NCBI RefSeq assembly: GCF_003854935.1
Contig: NZ_CP033969.1
Coordinates: forward strand, 3,348,001 to 3,412,000
Direction: 5' to 3'
Length of the DNA: 64,000 nucleotides
Origin: Cupriavidus pauculus
GTDB taxonomy: Bacteria; Pseudomonadota; Gammaproteobacteria; Burkholderiales; Burkholderiaceae
Within the stretch, counting starts at the first letter, position 1, and each line of letters starts with the position of its first letter. Below, one piece after another: positions 6,491 to 14,202 of the stretch. A model generated the notes under the pieces. That model was not told the origin of the DNA, searched no databases, and worked only from the letters and a program-made list of their open reading frames with translations. Both the position numbers and the translations under genes were made by a program.

Positions 6491-6927
6491 CCCTACGCGT
6501 CGTACCAATCTCCTTTGCAGAGGCGAATGCGTTTGTCGCACAGCACCACCGCCACCATAAGCCCGTCGCTGGCACGAAGTTCTGCGTGGCTGTCGCAACC
6601 GATGCCGCAGTGTCCGGTGTCGCGCTGATCGGTCGGCCGGTCTCTCGCGCGCTAGATGATGGCTGGACATTGGAAGTGAACAGGTGCTGCACAGACGGCA
6701 CGAAGAACGCCTGTTCGATGCTCTATGCCGCGGCTTGGCGAGCGGCCCGCGCGCTCGGCTATCAGAAATTGATCACCTACACCCTTCCTGAGGAGGGCGG
6801 CGCGTCCCTTCGCGCAGCTGGTTGGCATGTCGTCGCGCAGACGGATGGCGGCACATGGAGTTGCCCAAGTAGACCGCGCGTGGATACGCACCCGACGCAG
6901 GGCAAGCTGAGATGGGAAGCGCAGTGA
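6487..6927 (+). CDS. XF1762-family, GNAT-like phage protein (146 aa)
   Basis: The N-terminus MTLRVVPISFAEANAFVAQHHRHHKP and the central LEVNRCCTDGTKNACSMLYAAAWRAARALGY are typical of the XF1762 family, which has a GNAT acetyltransferase-like outline. The catalytic outcome and substrate are unknown. It ends with a GTGA overlap onto the DUF1364 gene, so the pair is probably translationally coupled. Confidence 0.75.
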   Translation: MTLRVVPISFAEANAFVAQHHRHHKPVAGTKFCVAVATDAAVSGVALIGRPVSRALDDGWTLEVNRCCTDGTKNACSMLYAAAWRAARALGYQKLITYTLPEEGGASLRAAGWHVVAQTDGGTWSCPSRPRVDTHPTQGKLRWEAQ

Positions 6928-7220
6928 GCAAGATCCGCAAATCCGCCAACGGAAAGGACTGCCAAGTTCGTATCGCTGGCGTCTGCACCTTCGACCCGAC
7001 CCACACGATCTGGTCCCACTACCGCGGCTCGGCCGGCGGCAAGGGCCTGAGCATCAAGGCGCTCGATCTGTGCGGCGCCTATGCCTGCACAGCCTGCGAC
7101 GCAGTCTATGACGGCCAGCGCCCTCGCCCCCCAGGCATGACAAAAGAGGAAGTAGACCTCGATTGGATGACCGGTCACATCCGATCGCTCGTGATCCTGG
7201 CGTGCGAAGGTCTGATCTGA
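6924..7220 (+). CDS. DUF1364-family phage protein (98 aa)
   Basis: The GTG at 6924 gives MSKIRKSANGKDCQVRIAGVC, the characteristic DUF1364 beginning; an in-frame ATG at 6912 would add four residues. Conserved features include HTIWSHYRG and the CxxC-type ACTACDAVYDGQ, which suggest a small HNH/zinc-like fold. It sits as in lambdoid nin regions just before a late regulator. No enzymatic activity is established from sequence alone. Confidence 0.75.
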   Translation: MSKIRKSANGKDCQVRIAGVCTFDPTHTIWSHYRGSAGGKGLSIKALDLCGAYACTACDAVYDGQRPRPPGMTKEEVDLDWMTGHIRSLVILACEGLI

Positions 7221-7251
7221 GCCACAGAACGTATTTCGACGGGAGAGATGA

Positions 7252-7773
7252 ATGAAGGTATTCCGGGACACGGACGCCGTACTGCGCTGGGCGTATGCCC
7301 TGCCCCAGCAACCCATTTGCAAGGTGTCTGACGCCCAACGCGCCATGGCCGGCGCCAGCGCTACAAACAAGAGCGCCGACGGTGACCTGAGCATCCAGGA
7401 CCAGCATGCCCAAGCCGCCATGATCCGCGGGCACGTGGAAAACCTGCCGGAGCTGCTCAGCGCCTACTGCTGGGCCGCCTACTCCTGGGAAGACCACGAG
7501 CGAAAGGCCGGCAATCACGTCCTCGACCAACACCTCGCCGAAGTAACAGCGATTCGAAACAACCGGATGCGCTTCTTGCTGATGCGCCGGCACATCGAGT
7601 TCGGCCAACACCGCTGCATGTCCTGCGAACGCATCGCAGAGAAGATCGGCGTCCATAAGAGAACCATCCAACGATACGAACCCGCAGTGAAATCGGCCAT
7701 GCAGGCGGTCACCGCTCAATTTTTCGACGCGCTCGACCCCTACTTTGTGGGGGCTGGCCTGATATTGCCGTAA
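7252..7773 (+). CDS. HTH phage protein in the late-regulator (Q) position (173 aa)
   Basis: The C-terminal half contains an HTH (SCERIAEKIGVHKRTIQRYEPAVKSAM). The N-terminal half is a helical bundle (FRDTDAVLRWAYALP, ENLPELLSAYCWAAYSW). Its location at the end of the nin-like cluster fits an antitermination Q-like or late transcription regulator, but sequence identity to a known Q is not apparent by eye. It is followed by an operator-covered promoter. Confidence 0.6.
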   Translation: MKVFRDTDAVLRWAYALPQQPICKVSDAQRAMAGASATNKSADGDLSIQDQHAQAAMIRGHVENLPELLSAYCWAAYSWEDHERKAGNHVLDQHLAEVTAIRNNRMRFLLMRRHIEFGQHRCMSCERIAEKIGVHKRTIQRYEPAVKSAMQAVTAQFFDALDPYFVGAGLILP

Positions 7774-7791
7774 TTTCTTTTGCTAATGTTC

Positions 7792-7836
7792 TTGCACACG
7801 TGTTATCTGTTTGCTACAGTGTGCACATACGTTAGC
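7792..7836 (+). promoter_or_regulatory. Operator-covered early promoter
   Basis: TTGCAC (7792-7797), a 17-bp spacer and TACAGT (7815-7820) with TTTGC before it form an extended -10 promoter. Inverted operator-like sites flank the -10: 7794-7807 (GATAACACGTGTGC on the minus strand) and 7823-7836 (GCTAACGTATGTGC on the minus strand). A weaker copy starts at 7782. The block aligns closely with 16057-16103. It should drive 7853-9042 and be silent under repressor. Confidence 0.7.
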
Positions 7837-7852
7837 AAACAGGGAGCGCGAG

Positions 7853-8017
7853 ATGAACAATTACCAGGTCACCTTCACAACGAGCCTCGGCACGATGCGC
7901 GTCGACGTTGCCGCATTCGACCGCGACGACGCTCAGGAAGCGGCCATCGACCTGATGGAGCAGGTAGGCGTTTGCCACGGCGAGATCGTCTCGATCCGCC
8001 GCGCCGATCTGCACTGA
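7853..8017 (+). CDS. Small phage protein (54 aa)
   Basis: The first gene after the operator-covered promoter, with GGGAGCG upstream of ATG 7853. The protein (MNNYQVTFTTSLGTMRVDVAAFDRDDAQEAAIDLMEQ...) reads as a compact beta-beta-alpha unit. The gene at 8030 follows after 12 bases. No family recognised; codon use resembles its neighbours, so I take it as real. Confidence 0.6.
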   Translation: MNNYQVTFTTSLGTMRVDVAAFDRDDAQEAAIDLMEQVGVCHGEIVSIRRADLH

Positions 8018-8029
8018 TCGGAGCCGGCC

Positions 8030-8341
8030 GTGGACCGCTACCAAGCCGAGGACGAGATCGAATACAACCTGCGCGCCGGCGCCATCGACGAGTACGTCGA
8101 CGGCGATACGGCACTGGCGGTGTTGGGCAACCTCGTCAAGCTCTTCCACGCCCGAGCCAAGCCGGGCATCCCGATGGTCGAGCACCTGCGCCAAGTGAAT
8201 CTGGCAATTGCCGGCGAACTCGCCAAGTTCACCGAGCAGGTCATCGCCGACAACGTCGATTCCGTGATCACGGCCGCCGCCGAGGATCGTCGCAACGCCC
8301 GCTCCAACTACCGCGAGCGGGTGTCCGAAGCGCACCACTGA
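8030..8341 (+). CDS. Hypothetical helical phage protein (103 aa)
   Basis: GTG start at 8030 after CGGAG. The protein is almost wholly helical and acidic at its N-terminus (VDRYQAEDEIEYNLRAG), with ALAVLGNLVKLFHARAKPG in the middle. It is in the same operon as the outer-membrane-type gene at 8362, which starts 20 bases after its stop. Function unknown. Confidence 0.6.
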   Translation: MDRYQAEDEIEYNLRAGAIDEYVDGDTALAVLGNLVKLFHARAKPGIPMVEHLRQVNLAIAGELAKFTEQVIADNVDSVITAAAEDRRNARSNYRERVSEAHH

Positions 8342-8361
8342 GTCTTCCCAGGAGAAGAAAA

Positions 8362-9042
8362 ATGAAGAAGTTGCTCCTCAGCGTGGCGCTGATTGCGTCG
8401 ACGCTGTTCCCGCTGGCCGCCCATGCCCTGGACTTCGAGGTCGGAGCGGGCGTCGCCCGGTACACCACGCGCGGAAACATGATGTGGTACCAGGAAGGCT
8501 TCCCGCACACACTGGATCTGAACGCCCCCGCCTTCGAGGCCGGTCTCGCAGACAACTTCTACCAGAACGGCCGCTTCGGCATCGACTGGCACGCGAGCTA
8601 CGTCTATATGGGCAACGTCCACTCGGACGCCATTGCGACGCCGGTCGACAGCAACTACGACAAGGTCAACAAGACGTGCTTCGGCGAGTGCTACGCCATG
8701 TCACGGTACGTGGCCAACGGGCACAACCAAGGCATCAAGCTGACCATCGAGCCGAACTACACCTACATGGGATGGCGGTTCGGTCTCGAAGCCGGCGCCT
8801 ACATGTTCCGGCCTACTTGGCACGCCACGGTCTACGACGTGCCTCCGTGCAAGACCTGCGAGCCGCAGACCCTGAATGTTGCTAGCGACAGTCGGATTCA
8901 GGTTGCGCCGGTCGTGGGCGTGTCGATCGGCCGCGGCGGATTCAGCGTTGCCGCCCTCCACTACTTCAACAAGACGCGCGGCGACCCGGCTTTTCCCATC
9001 TGGAAAAGCACCACGACGCTGATGCTCAAGTACCGGTTCTGA
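8362..9042 (+). CDS. Exported outer-membrane beta-barrel-type phage protein (226 aa)
   Basis: Residues 1-22 (MKKLLLSVALIASTLFPLAA, then HA) are a signal peptide cut near AHA-LDF. The mature part alternates polar and aromatic residues in short strands and ends in YRF, the C-terminal Phe signature of outer-membrane barrels. Two Cys pairs (CFGEC, CKTCEP) may form disulphides. GGAGAAG precedes the ATG. In a phage early operon such a protein could mask a receptor or alter the envelope during infection, as lambdoid Cor does; this is inference. Expression is under the operator-covered promoter at 7792. Confidence 0.7.
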   Translation: MKKLLLSVALIASTLFPLAAHALDFEVGAGVARYTTRGNMMWYQEGFPHTLDLNAPAFEAGLADNFYQNGRFGIDWHASYVYMGNVHSDAIATPVDSNYDKVNKTCFGECYAMSRYVANGHNQGIKLTIEPNYTYMGWRFGLEAGAYMFRPTWHATVYDVPPCKTCEPQTLNVASDSRIQVAPVVGVSIGRGGFSVAALHYFNKTRGDPAFPIWKSTTTLMLKYRF

Positions 9043-9053
9043 ACACCCCTTTT

Positions 9054-9098
9054 GCGGTGCCCTGCATCCCCCCGCCGGGGCGCCGCCTTTCTATTTCT
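9054..9098 (+). terminator. Possible terminator after the barrel gene
   Basis: GCGGTGCCC (9054-9062) pairs with GGGCGCCGC (9078-9086) with one G-U and a 15-base loop, followed by CTTTCTATTTC. The long loop makes it a weak terminator; it separates the operon at 7853 from the methyltransferase gene. Confidence 0.4.
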
Positions 9099-9112
9099 AC
9101 TGAGTCTGCCAA

Positions 9113-10930
9113 ATGATCAGAGATCAGTTCATTCTCGACATCGCTCCCGAGATCATCATCGACAACTTCGCCGGCGGCGGTGGAGCAAGCTGCGGTATCG
9201 AACTGGCGCTCGGCCGCCACGTCGACATCGCAATCAACCATGATCCCGAAGCGGTGCATATGCATACGATGAACCATCCGCAGACCGAGCACCACTGCGA
9301 GAGCGTCTGGGACGTCGATCCACTCGCCTTGGTGCAGGGTCGCCCAGTTGGTCTGGCCTGGTTCAGCCCAGACTGCAAGCACTTCAGCAAAGCCAAGGGC
9401 GGGAAGCCGCGGGACAAGAAAATCCGGGGCCTCGCATGGGTGGCGATGCGATGGGCGGCCCTCGTGCGCCCGCGCATCATCATGCTGGAGAACGTCGAGG
9501 AGTTTCAGACGTGGGGCCCCGTGCTCGATGACGGCACGCCTTGCCCGAAACGGAAAGGCGACACATTCCGCTCGTTTGTGCGCCAGTTACAGGAGAAGGG
9601 CTATGCCGTCGAATGGCGTGAGTTGCGCGCTTGCGACTTCGGCGCACCGACTATCCGCAAACGCCTATTCCTGATTGCACGTTGCGACGGGCAGCCCATC
9701 GTCTGGCCCGAGCCGACCCATGGCGCGCCCGATAGCCCTCTCGTTAAGGCGAAGCAGCGCAAACCGTGGCGTACAGCCGCAGAGTGCATTGACTGGTCGA
9801 TTCCCTGCCCGTCGATCTTCGAGCGGGCCAAGCCGCTGGCCGAAGCCACGCAGCGCCGTATCGCGCGAGGCCTGCGGCGCTACGTCATCGGCGCGGCAAA
9901 GCCCTTCATCGTTACGCTTTCCCATGGCGAAGGAAAGCCGGGGGCGGCCCGGCGCTGGGGTTCGGGCGCCCGTAGCACTGACGACCCGTTCCAGACGGTT
10001 ACTGCGAACAGTTCATATGCCGTCGTCGCTCCCGTTCTGACCGAATGCGCCAATGCGTCCGGGCAGCGCAGTTTCCGCACCGACGAGCCCCTGCGCACCC
10101 AGTGTGCCGAGGTCAAGGGCGGCCACTTCGCACTGGCGAGCGCCACGCTTGTGCAGACTGGATACGGCGAGCGTGCCGGCCAGGCGCCACGCGCACCAGG
10201 ATTGGACAAGCCCTTGGGTACCGTCGTTGCTGGCGGAGCCAAGCACGCCGTGGTGTCCGCCTTCCTCGCCAAGCACTATGGCGGGAACTATGAGGGACCC
10301 GGTGTTTCGCTGACCGACCCGGCCAGCACCATCACGACCACCGACCACCACGCGCTGGTAGCGGCGCAGTTGGTCGGTTGCGGCGGCCGAGCCGGTCAGA
10401 GCCGCCCGCGCGACGCAGGCGAGCCAATGCAGACGATCACGGCCAAGGGCGATACCGCCATCACCACGTCGCACCTGGTAAAGCTGCGCGGCCAATGCAC
10501 GGGAAGCGCGACGGGCGAGCCGGTGCCAACCATTTCGGCCCAGGGCAACCACATTGGCGAAGTGCGCGCCTTCCTCGTGAAGTACTACAGCGAAGGCGGC
10601 CAGGATCAGGACTGCCGAGACCCGATGCACACGATTCCGACTAAGGACCGCCTGGGCTTGGTGACCGTCGCCGGCGAGCAATACCAGATTGCCGACATCG
10701 GCATGCGCATGCTGGAGCCCCACGAGCTCTACGCCGCGCAGGGATTCCCTTCCACCTATGTGATTGCGCCGATCATGACCAATGGGAAACCGCTTCCAAA
10801 GCGTGCCCAAGTGCGTATGTGCGGAAACAGCGTCAGCCCTCCCATGGCAGCGGCTCTCGTGCGCGCAAACGCCCCTGAAATGGCTAGTTGGTCGGCAAAG
10901 GAAGCTAACGCAAGCAAGGAGGTCGCATGA
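9113..10930 (+). CDS. Phage DNA C5-cytosine methyltransferase with repetitive recognition region (605 aa)
   Basis: The N-terminal 200 residues carry the C5-methyltransferase motifs: the FAGGGGASCG SAM loop, a variant motif IV (WFSPDCKHFSKA, with Cys as nucleophile but SPDC instead of PPCQ), ENVEEF and TIRKRLFLIAR. From about residue 290 to 515 six to seven units of 31-40 residues recur (DP..T(I/V)....H..(V/L)...L.K..G), followed by the C-terminal motif (MLEPHELYAAQGFP, CGNSVSPPMAAAL). The repeats take the place of the target-recognition domain. It likely methylates phage DNA against host restriction. The ATG has a poor Shine-Dalgarno. The gene ends by ATGA in the next. Confidence 0.88.
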   Translation: MIRDQFILDIAPEIIIDNFAGGGGASCGIELALGRHVDIAINHDPEAVHMHTMNHPQTEHHCESVWDVDPLALVQGRPVGLAWFSPDCKHFSKAKGGKPRDKKIRGLAWVAMRWAALVRPRIIMLENVEEFQTWGPVLDDGTPCPKRKGDTFRSFVRQLQEKGYAVEWRELRACDFGAPTIRKRLFLIARCDGQPIVWPEPTHGAPDSPLVKAKQRKPWRTAAECIDWSIPCPSIFERAKPLAEATQRRIARGLRRYVIGAAKPFIVTLSHGEGKPGAARRWGSGARSTDDPFQTVTANSSYAVVAPVLTECANASGQRSFRTDEPLRTQCAEVKGGHFALASATLVQTGYGERAGQAPRAPGLDKPLGTVVAGGAKHAVVSAFLAKHYGGNYEGPGVSLTDPASTITTTDHHALVAAQLVGCGGRAGQSRPRDAGEPMQTITAKGDTAITTSHLVKLRGQCTGSATGEPVPTISAQGNHIGEVRAFLVKYYSEGGQDQDCRDPMHTIPTKDRLGLVTVAGEQYQIADIGMRMLEPHELYAAQGFPSTYVIAPIMTNGKPLPKRAQVRMCGNSVSPPMAAALVRANAPEMASWSAKEANASKEVA

Positions 10931-11628
10931 AAGAGCGCCCCATCCTCTTCAGCGGCGCCATGGTGCGCGCCATCCTCGACGGCCGGAAGACGCAGACGCG
11001 GCGTGTGGTGAAACCGGTCCCCGACATCGTCCATGGGGACATCGTTGCCCGCCACACGCCGAAGGACATGGCGCTTGGGCGCCTTGGGGAGATCATCCCT
11101 TGTCCTTACGGAGCGCCAGGCGATCGTCTGTGGGTGCGGGAGACTTTCCGGTTCACGTCCGACTTCGACGGCGACAGCCCTGCACGCGTGGGCGAGCGCT
11201 GCATCGATGCCGGCTACACGAAACCTTGGGCCCCGATCCACTACGAAGCAGACGGCGAGCGCCGGGACTGGATGTGGGTCGGCACCCCGCCGGCACGCGA
11301 CGTATCGCCTGGGAAGACTCGCGTCAGCATCCACATGCCGCGCTGGGCGAGCCGCATCACGTTGGAAATCACCAGCGTACTGGTCGAGCGGCTGAACGAC
11401 TGCAGCGAGGAGGACGCGCTCGCGGAGGGCGTCTTCAAACCGGGCCCTAGCGGCAACCTTCCCATCGGCCCGTGCGTCGAGCGAGTCTCGGACGGGAACG
11501 AGATCGTCTACTGCCAACGTGGCATGGCTACCGCCGAGTATCGGGAGCTATGGGACCAGATCAACGGCGCAGGCGCTTGGGCTGCGAACCCGTGGGTATG
11601 GGTCGTCGAGTTTCGGAGGGCAGCATGA
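10927..11628 (+). CDS. ASCH/PUA-like phage protein (233 aa)
   Basis: The beginning MKERPILFSGAMVRAILDGRKTQTRRVVKP is the hallmark of a phage family with an ASCH-like fold, in which the G(R/K)KTQTRR segment lies at the proposed nucleic-acid-binding cleft. GDRLWVRETFRF and the C-terminal WDQINGAGAWAANPWVWVVEFRR also fit. AAGGAGG precedes the ATG, overlapping the methyltransferase end. RNA or modified-base binding is a family-level suggestion. Confidence 0.7.
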   Translation: MKERPILFSGAMVRAILDGRKTQTRRVVKPVPDIVHGDIVARHTPKDMALGRLGEIIPCPYGAPGDRLWVRETFRFTSDFDGDSPARVGERCIDAGYTKPWAPIHYEADGERRDWMWVGTPPARDVSPGKTRVSIHMPRWASRITLEITSVLVERLNDCSEEDALAEGVFKPGPSGNLPIGPCVERVSDGNEIVYCQRGMATAEYRELWDQINGAGAWAANPWVWVVEFRRAA

Positions 11629-11921
11629 AACTCTTCACCGTGGAACTGACCGTAACCGCCGTGGTGATGGCAGATGACGAAAGGCACGCGCGCATTGTGG
11701 CCGACGCTCGAAAGTACGACATCCAGAGCGACAGCCTGGACGACTTCGACGTTATTGGAGAGTTGAAATCTCTGGACAGGCTGCCGGAGGGCTGGGATGC
11801 AGACTGCATCCCCTACGGCGGCGACGGCGAGACGCGCCTGAAGGATCTGCTGCCAGAGACTGAGCCGGTGCGCGACACCCGCACCATCGACATGTTTGAG
11901 GAAGCTGGGAGCCCGGCATGA
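11625..11921 (+). CDS. Hypothetical phage protein (98 aa)
   Basis: The gene starts with ATGA overlap at 11625 and ends by overlapping the next start. The N-terminal half (MKLFTVELTVTAVVMADDERHARIVADARKYDIQSDS) is a beta-alpha-beta pattern resembling small stress or antirestriction-type phage proteins. The C-terminal half is acidic (ETEPVRDTRTIDMFEEAG). No assignment. Confidence 0.6.
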   Translation: MKLFTVELTVTAVVMADDERHARIVADARKYDIQSDSLDDFDVIGELKSLDRLPEGWDADCIPYGGDGETRLKDLLPETEPVRDTRTIDMFEEAGSPA

Positions 11922-12532
11922 AACCCCTGAAGGCATACGAGGTCTACGACGGCGGCGACAACTGGACGATTGTCTTCGCCACCAACTCTGCCACCGCGCG
12001 CCGTGAAGGCGCTAGCGAGTGCGGCTGCGACTGGGAGGACGTCGACCACTGCCGCCGCAGACCCGCGCTCGATCAGTACGCCCCTGGCCCCGTGCCGCCG
12101 CTTGCACTCATCGAGCAAGGCTGGCATTACGAGTGCGGCCACTGCGGCTGTCGCGTTGACGAGGACATGGATGACGTCGAGCCGGACCCGCACTTCGACG
12201 CGTCAGAGGTAGGCCCCGTTGCTGTGGGTCAGATGGTGTACTGCAGCCACTCCTGCGCGGCAATGGAGCGCGCGGAGCGGCAATCCCGGAAAGCCGCCGA
12301 GTCGGCGCTCATTGAGCTGGTGGAAACCAAGTTCCCTGGCAGCGCGGTGACCCACGTCAATGTCTATGGCCACCGCTTGGAAGCCAAGCACGGCCACGAC
12401 CAAGCCTGCTTCACCTTTCCGGGCGGGGCGTTTCCCGCTACGTACAAGTTCGGGGAAGGCGAAAGCGCATGGGTGTCGCAGTGCGATCAGGATGCGTTCC
12501 GGGCGGCGTATCGCGGCGATGCGGAGGACTGA
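11918..12532 (+). CDS. Cys-rich zinc-ribbon-like phage protein (204 aa)
   Basis: Residues 30-75 and 130-160 hold clustered Cys/His (ECGCDWEDVDHCRRR, HYECGHCGCRVDED, VYCSHSCAAMERAERQ), consistent with treble-clef or zinc-ribbon binding of metal. The C-terminal third (THVNVYGHRLEAKHGHDQACFTF) contains another Cys/His group. It is the first of three consecutive Cys-rich genes (11918, 12535, 12894). The function is unknown. Confidence 0.65.
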   Translation: MKPLKAYEVYDGGDNWTIVFATNSATARREGASECGCDWEDVDHCRRRPALDQYAPGPVPPLALIEQGWHYECGHCGCRVDEDMDDVEPDPHFDASEVGPVAVGQMVYCSHSCAAMERAERQSRKAAESALIELVETKFPGSAVTHVNVYGHRLEAKHGHDQACFTFPGGAFPATYKFGEGESAWVSQCDQDAFRAAYRGDAED

Positions 12533-12534
12533 GT

Positions 12535-12897
12535 ATGCTGACCATCCGCCTTCCCCGCCCTGCAGAAATGGATGACGCTCCTCCGCCCGCAAATAGCGCC
12601 AAGCGCTCGAAGGTGGCCATCATCGTCTACAAGTGCCCGGAGTGTTTCGAGGAGTTCGACGACGAAGAGGATGCCGTCGACTGCTGCGATGACGTCGATG
12701 AACCGGAGCGCGACCTAGCGAAGGCATGCTGTCCTCAGTGCGGCAACACCTTCGAAACGATCGAGAGAGCCGTCGACTGCTGCATGTGGCTCACCCATAG
12801 CCCGGCGCAGCGGTGGGAGTTGGCGCGCCAGCTCCGGATGTTCGGGTACCTGCTCGACAGCGCGCTCGTGGGGATGGTGACGGAGGGGCAGCTATGA
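12535..12897 (+). CDS. Tandem zinc-finger phage protein (120 aa)
   Basis: Two copies of one unit are visible: YKCPECFEEFDDEEDAVDCC (residues 32-51) and CCPQCGNTFETIERAVDCC (about 66-84). The shared CPxC-(x)n-AVDCC pattern suggests duplicated zinc-binding knuckles. The rest is helical (WELARQLRMFGYLL). It overlaps the next gene by ATGA. No family name is known to me. Confidence 0.65.
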   Translation: MLTIRLPRPAEMDDAPPPANSAKRSKVAIIVYKCPECFEEFDDEEDAVDCCDDVDEPERDLAKACCPQCGNTFETIERAVDCCMWLTHSPAQRWELARQLRMFGYLLDSALVGMVTEGQL

Positions 12898-13340
12898 CCG
12901 CCCTCACCCCATGGAATCCCGACCCCCGGGCCGTGCGCCGCGTGAAAGCCCCGTTGCCAGCGCCGACGCACTGCCCATGGTGCCAAGCCCGTGTGTCGAT
13001 CGTGAAGAACAGCGAGATCTACGGCAGCCCGCACGGTGACTGGCCGTGGATCTTCCTCTGCGGCAACAAAGAGTGCCGCGCCTACATCGACATGTACCCC
13101 GGCACCGGCATTCCGCGCGGGACGCTGGCCGACTCTGCCACCCGCCAGGCCCGCGGCTGGGCCAAGCAGCTATTCAGCGGCGTCTGGCAGAGCGGCCACA
13201 TGACCAAGGCAGACGCCGTCCGCTGGCTGGCCGGCAAGCTCGGCATCCCAGAGGAGGAGTGCGAGATCGGCCGCTTCGATGTGCCGATGTGCCAGCGGGC
13301 GGTTACGGCTTGTTTGGAGCTGGCAAGAAAGGCGGCTTAA
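12894..13340 (+). CDS. Zinc-finger (DUF3268-like) phage protein (148 aa)
   Basis: Residues 28-60 (HCPWCQARVSIVKNSEIYG...WPWIFLCGNKECRAYIDMYPGT) form a CxxC...CxxxxC zinc ribbon followed by the conserved P.GTLAD..TR..R region, as in DUF3268 proteins. The C-terminal part (WLAGKLGIPEEECEIGRFDVPMCQRAV) fits the family too. Last gene of the rightward cluster; its end meets the convergent gene at 13337 with a 4-base overlap. Confidence 0.7.
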   Translation: MTALTPWNPDPRAVRRVKAPLPAPTHCPWCQARVSIVKNSEIYGSPHGDWPWIFLCGNKECRAYIDMYPGTGIPRGTLADSATRQARGWAKQLFSGVWQSGHMTKADAVRWLAGKLGIPEEECEIGRFDVPMCQRAVTACLELARKAA

Positions 13341-13996
13341 CGCTCGACGTAAAGCAGCGCGTCCATTTCAGCACGCGCCGCCTCCTCCACCACACGCTTA
13401 AATCTTGCCAACGTTTGGTAGTTATCGGCGTACTGTTCTCTTGCTGAAGCCCTCACGACCTCAAGGTCCGGGCTCCGCTCCCTCGTGGCCTTCGATACGG
13501 CAGCCGCCACATCAAAAGCTATGCTCCCCATGCTAAATATATGGTACGCGTAATTTTCCACGGGCATCCGGAGATTTGGAAAGTACAGAGTCGCTATGAC
13601 GCTCGCAGTATCCACGTCCGTCGAATCAAAGCTTTCTACAGTGCCCGTTGCACATTGCTTAAAAAAGTCACTAGCCTTCTGGTGGCTAGCCAGAATATCT
13701 CGAAGAAGTTCCTCAATCTTGACGCGCTTTAGCGCATTGGCTTCCCTCGCCCTCCACTCGGCATGACCGATCTCGGTTTTGATTTCCTCGGTGACTCGCG
13801 TGTTTTCCTGCAGTTGCCGCTTGAGGTCATCGAAATCATCTCGGGTTGCAAGATTCTCGGCACGGCGCTTGATGTATGCGCCTGCGAAGGAGGCAAGGAA
13901 CGATGCTGCCAGGAAGAGGCACCAGTAAAGCCAGTTCTCGGCGATGCGCCTGGAAACGATCTCGGTCACGAAAGCTTGGGTGGTAGCGTCCATCAT
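13337..13996 (-). CDS. Membrane-anchored coiled-coil protein of the accessory operon (219 aa)
   Basis: The gene starts at ATG 13996, overlapping the TGA of the preceding small gene, with CGGGG before it; an ATG at 14026 is possible but has no ribosome site. Residues 20-42 (AENWLYWCLFLAASFLASFAGAYI) span the membrane once. A charged coiled coil (about 45-100: RRAENLATRDDFDDLKRQLQENTRVTEEIKTEIG) and a helical domain follow. Third gene of a leftward, tightly coupled trio. The family is unknown. Topology suggests a membrane-tethered sensor or effector. Confidence 0.7.
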   Translation of the reverse strand: MMDATTQAFVTEIVSRRIAENWLYWCLFLAASFLASFAGAYIKRRAENLATRDDFDDLKRQLQENTRVTEEIKTEIGHAEWRAREANALKRVKIEELLRDILASHQKASDFFKQCATGTVESFDSTDVDTASVIATLYFPNLRMPVENYAYHIFSMGSIAFDVAAAVSKATRERSPDLEVVRASAREQYADNYQTLARFKRVVEEAARAEMDALLYVER

Positions 13997-14202
13997 GACC
14001 CCGTGATCGCGTGGTAGATATGCCATAAGGCGCTGGTTCTACTATCAGCGCTCTTCAGACAGTCGGCTTCAACGATTCCGTCGGAGTTGCGCTGGCACAT
14101 ACCTGTCAGAAGCGCATACCTCTCATTTTCGACCCGCGCTATAACGTGAGAAAGGTAGAGCACTGCTGCAACGAGCATAACGAGAGCCACGTTCTTGAGC
14201 AT
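13993..14202 (-). CDS. Small membrane or secreted protein of the accessory operon (69 aa)
   Basis: The N-terminus MLKNVALVMLVAAVLYLSHVIA is a single membrane segment or uncleaved signal anchor. The remainder has two Cys (TGMCQRNSDG, ADCLKSAD), likely periplasmic and disulphide-bonded. Start and stop overlap its neighbours (TAATG and TGATG junctions), so all three genes of the leftward unit are translated together. No family recognised. Confidence 0.65.
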   Translation of the reverse strand: MLKNVALVMLVAAVLYLSHVIARVENERYALLTGMCQRNSDGIVEADCLKSADSRTSALWHIYHAITGS

